A stretch of DNA of 64,000 bases from Glandiceps talaboti. Taxonomy: Eukaryota > Hemichordata > Enteropneusta > Spengelidae. The stretch's first letter is position 1. Every line of letters begins with the position of its first letter. Made by a program: the position numbers and the translations under genes. Below the pieces are notes generated by a model. The model worked only from the letters and a program-made list of their open reading frames with translations, had not been told where the DNA came from and made no database searches. Positions 61,049 to 64,000 of this stretch are shown here, piece by piece. The stretch is from NCBI RefSeq assembly GCF_964340395.1, contig NC_135565.1:14353209-14417208 (forward strand). The letters are read 5' to 3'.

Positions 61049-61074
61049 TCTCTCCAGTGCAGGCACTGGAGAGA
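61049..61074 (+). other. Perfect hairpin at the LINE 3' end
   Basis: TCTCTCCAGTGC (61049-61060), loop AG, GCACTGGAGAGA (61063-61074): 12 perfect base pairs. It lies at the boundary between the decayed ORF2 end and the 3' untranslated region, about 120 bases before the tail. CR1/L2-group reverse transcriptases recognise 3' stem-loops, so it may be part of the recognition structure, but its distance from the tail is large. Confidence 0.4.
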
Positions 61075-61197
61075 TATTCTTTATTGATTTGTATCACTAT
61101 TTGCTTTTGTTTTGTATTAGTTTGGTTTTTTTAATGTATTTTCTTGTAAATTCTTGGTGTATTTCTTTTATATGGGCCTTGAGCCTGATCCAAACAA

Positions 61198-61340
<143 letters not shown>

Positions 61341-61344
61341 TATC

Positions 61345-61540
61345 ATCTTCTTAACATAAGCAGTGGCATCCTTACTGAATCATAAATTAAAATTCAAAAC
61401 TACAAACTGATATTATTGTCACACACTTTAATTCGAAAGAAATATCCACCTTAATAGTATAAGTTTAGAATTTGAAGTACATATAATTATCCTACAATAC
61501 TAGTACTATGTATTTCACCATGGAAACACTAAGGTTCATA
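61345..61540. other. Short intergenic stretch
   Basis: Nothing was recognised. Confidence 0.4.
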
Positions 61541-61680
61541 CACAAATTCTCTTCCACTTTTAATTGAGAAACATACATGCTTCAAACAAATCACTTGTCC
61601 TTCTTGAGTGTCTAACTGGATCTGACAGAATGATCCAAATTTGCTGGAGGTGCTGAGTAACCAAAGATATAGTATTTATG
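61541..61680 (+). repeat. Dispersed repeat B, copy 2
   Basis: Closest match to copy 1 (32028-32224): CACTTGTCCTTCTTGAGTG, TCTAACTGGATCTGACAGAA, then ATCCAAATTTGCTGGAGGTG. It lacks the 3' tail shared by copies 1 and 3. Confidence 0.75.
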
Positions 61681-61684
61681 GTCG

Positions 61685-62804
61685 TCTTTTGAAATGAAAA
61701 TTTGTTGTTTAGTTACCAAGAGCTATAGAGGTTCACCAGTTGATAGTAGACATATGTTTTACTCTCTTGGAATGAAAGGTTATTAGCTACCCGATTCAAT
61801 TAGTAGACCTTCTCAATATATAATGGCCTTGAGATAAATTAACAGTTTTCCGACAATAGTTAATTACGAATTTCTATGTCAAATGTCTTATTCATATTCA
61901 AGGCCGCGCCTTAAGTACCTGTCACTATTACTTGGTTATAACCTTGTATCATTAGTATGGTGAAGAGACTTTGTCAGGTAATAAACGTGTATAGCGCAGA
62001 TTTCTGCTTATTTATATTGTAAGTGTACATAGTTGAGATAGGTATATTGCAGGAATATTTCAATTGTCACAATGCCTACATTGCTTAATTGTCTACGGTA
62101 CCGCAATACCAACATGTCAGGAATGTCTATATTACAGAAATGTCTATATTGCAGAAATATATGCAATGTGTCGTCCAATTACTAAAACGTATACGGTATA
62201 TACATTTCTTTCGGTTTTAACTTCTTGATGTTTAAATGGATTATTTGTGGTATTGACGATATAGCACGTGTTCATTACAGGGGGTTGACATGTGTATACA
62301 CTGACTTTAATCAAGGTTACACCACTATATTATTGAAGGCACATTTAAATACCCTGGGACTATCAAGGAAGCGTTCAATTGTCATTGAGGTCTACAAAAG
62401 TGTTTAGAAAAAGTTATCACCACCATTTTATGTGGAATTTATTCACTCAGAAACATCTCACTTTAGAAGTACCAATTGTGCATTAACAAAGTACAAACAA
62501 ACGGTCATTTCCATTCCATTCACTGTCATTTCCATTGCCATCACATCACAACATTGCCGTTATAACAGTTTAAACGGTAAAAGCTTGAGTAAATAAAATA
62601 TAGTAAAATGATTCAGTGAGGGTTCAAATATTTATAGCCCCGTTATAGATTATTTCATAGAACTGAACGAGTCTGAAACTGTGGAGAATTCGGGGTGCGT
62701 GTGGCTCATTTCATATTTTATCCTGTCGTACGATCGTATGTTAATGTAAAGGGGCACAACATATGAAACGTAATTACATCATAGAAGACCCAAGACTTTA
62801 TTAA
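61685..62804. other. Intergenic stretch, no gene recognised
   Basis: A 17-bp direct repeat (AGAAATGTCTATATT, about 62118-62155) is present. No gene was recognised. Confidence 0.45.
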
Positions 62805-62985
62805 TAAACGAGTTCTCTTCATTACTTGAGATTTCGCAACAGACATATTTCATACAAATCACTTATCCTTTATTAGTGTCCAAACTAGATTTGATAGACT
62901 GATTCAAATATAGTCTTAAAATAGCTGGAGGTGTTGACCAAAGGTTAGCTTCAGTAGCGTGTACTTGTCAAACATGTACATCTGA
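62805..62985 (+). repeat. Dispersed repeat B, copy 3
   Basis: Diverged copy: CACTTATCCTTTATTAGTG, CCAAACTAGATTTGATAGA, an extra 12 or so bases, AGCTGGAGGTGTTGA, then the tail TTAGCTTCAGTAG ... GTACTTGTCAAACATGTACAT shared with copy 1. It runs almost directly into the following (AGAC)n tract. Confidence 0.65.
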
Positions 62986-63002
62986 GAGAGACGTAGACGG
63001 GC

Positions 63003-63068
63003 AGATGGATTGATGGATAGATGGACGGACGTACAGACGTACAGACAGACGTATGTACGTACGTACGT

Positions 63069-63101
<33 letters not shown>

Positions 63102-63125
63102 TAGACAGACAGACAGACAGACAGA
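63003..63125. repeat. (GATG)/(GGAC)/(ACGT)/(AGAC)n microsatellite
   Basis: Degenerate tetranucleotides grade into (AGAC)n with ATAG interruptions at 63069-63125. Asp-Arg-Gln-Thr and Cys-Leu-Ser-Val frames are artefacts. Confidence 0.93.
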
Positions 63126-63129
63126 TAGA

Positions 63130-64000
63130 AAAGCGCGCAGCAGAATGGTGACAGAAAGGAAGACAACCAGACCACCAGACAGACTTACTCACACAGTCAT
63201 ATTCGCAAATAGAACTCTGGTGTTGCTATTGTCAGTCTCTCGCATCCACAGCTTGCATTTTATCAGTTCATGGAAAAGTAAAATCGTGGCTTCAAGGTAT
63301 TACTTTAATCCTAGTTCGTTAAAATCTATTTCTATTCAATGTTCAATCATGCTGACAAAAGTGATGTCCTGGGAGATTCTTGAATATTGTGAAGTACTGA
63401 GGAACGCAATTAGTGTACTGTGCTTTTCTGATGAGTACAACTTGTGCAGTGAACGAAACATCGAAAAAGACTTAAATCCCAACTCTAACAATACTAAAAT
63501 TCCCCTAGAAAAATTTTCATTTCAAAGAGTTTATTCCCGATTCCACGTAATATCATTAACTTATGTAGGGTTAAAATACAACAACGATAACAAATAGGCA
63601 TGGCGAATTGTCTGTCTGTTCCTACAACAATGCTCCGAGCCATGCGTGGGAAGGTGATCGTATGAATCGTAGTCGCCAACTGCTTTAAGATTATATTTGC
63701 CTCTGAGAGATAAGGTTTTTAACTTGTTGTCGATGGCATTCAATTATTGAGTTCAAAATAACAGAGAGGTATCTCTGATTTGAGTGACTGGCGTATATCT
63801 ATGTCTGCATTCATTAAAATACATTGTTTACAAAGTGAATTACATCTACTTCGCTTGAGGTCAATATCAGAATATAATAGCTCACTAACTTAAGAGTTTT
63901 CTTGAAATGTTACTATAGTCTCATGTTATATCGTTAATACCTCATTCAATCAAAGCTTAAATGTTGGACGTTAATCTTACCCAGCAAACGGAACAAACAG
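63130..64000. other. Window end, no gene recognised
   Basis: The plus-strand frame that starts in the microsatellite stays open to 63597. Its non-repeat part has no recognisable motif or splice logic, so it is not called. Confidence 0.4.

Overview
This is AT-rich, repeat-dense eukaryotic DNA with very low gene density. It most likely comes from a marine invertebrate. The evidence is an intronless rhodopsin-class GPCR with animal-type motifs, a CR1/L2-group LINE remnant, an unusually heavy load of microsatellites, and no operons, ribosome-binding sites or bacterial genes. The receptor's TM2 style (Asn-Gln-Ser-x-x-Asp) recalls the expanded orphan receptors of non-vertebrate deuterostomes. A lophotrochozoan cannot be excluded from sequence alone. 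Nearly all open frames over simple repeats (His-Thr-Tyr, Tyr-Val-Cys, Arg-Glu or Ile-Tyr runs) are translation artefacts.

Layout. 1-17.5 kb is mostly unassigned intergenic DNA. It holds a compound tetranucleotide tract (2.4 kb), a possible exon ending in a strong splice donor (4.3 kb), a 317-bp dispersed repeat with a fold-back head (7.7 kb; second copy at 55.4 kb) and a (CATA)n-(TA)n tract (10.3 kb). 17.5-21.1 kb is dense in repeats: (TA)n blocks separated by a conserved module, diverged tandem arrays, (AGAC)n, and a 14-copy minisatellite of 52-53 bp. 24.0-25.9 kb holds a 1.76-kb non-autonomous hAT-like DNA transposon lodged in an (ATAC)n tract. 27-38.8 kb carries microsatellites, three dispersed or tandem repeat families and one possible exon (32.65 kb). 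38.8-39.6 kb is a fold-back cluster: a 122-bp-arm inverted repeat whose arms each carry a hammerhead-ribozyme-like core, then a perfect 116-bp palindrome centred on (TA)10.

The one convincing protein-coding gene is the 332-residue GPCR at 41,146-42,144 on the minus strand. It has a TATA box and a 25-bp tandem promoter repeat upstream. 42.7-58.8 kb holds microsatellites, a further hammerhead-like fold-back (44.0 kb), a roughly 165-bp tandem array (44.5 kb) and a three-copy, roughly 280-bp family (51.6-52.5 kb). 58.85-61.24 kb is a 5'-truncated, frameshifted LINE ending in an (AATA)n tail followed by (TA)n. The last 2.7 kb carries two more copies of a dispersed repeat first seen at 32.1 kb.

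The genes do not form a pathway. The main themes are (a) modules that repeatedly sit flush against (TA)n tracts, (b) several degraded hammerhead-like cores of the sort known from Penelope-like elements and retrozymes, and (c) repeated local tandem duplication of non-coding DNA with 50-285 bp periods. All coordinates and alignments were read by eye; no searches were run.
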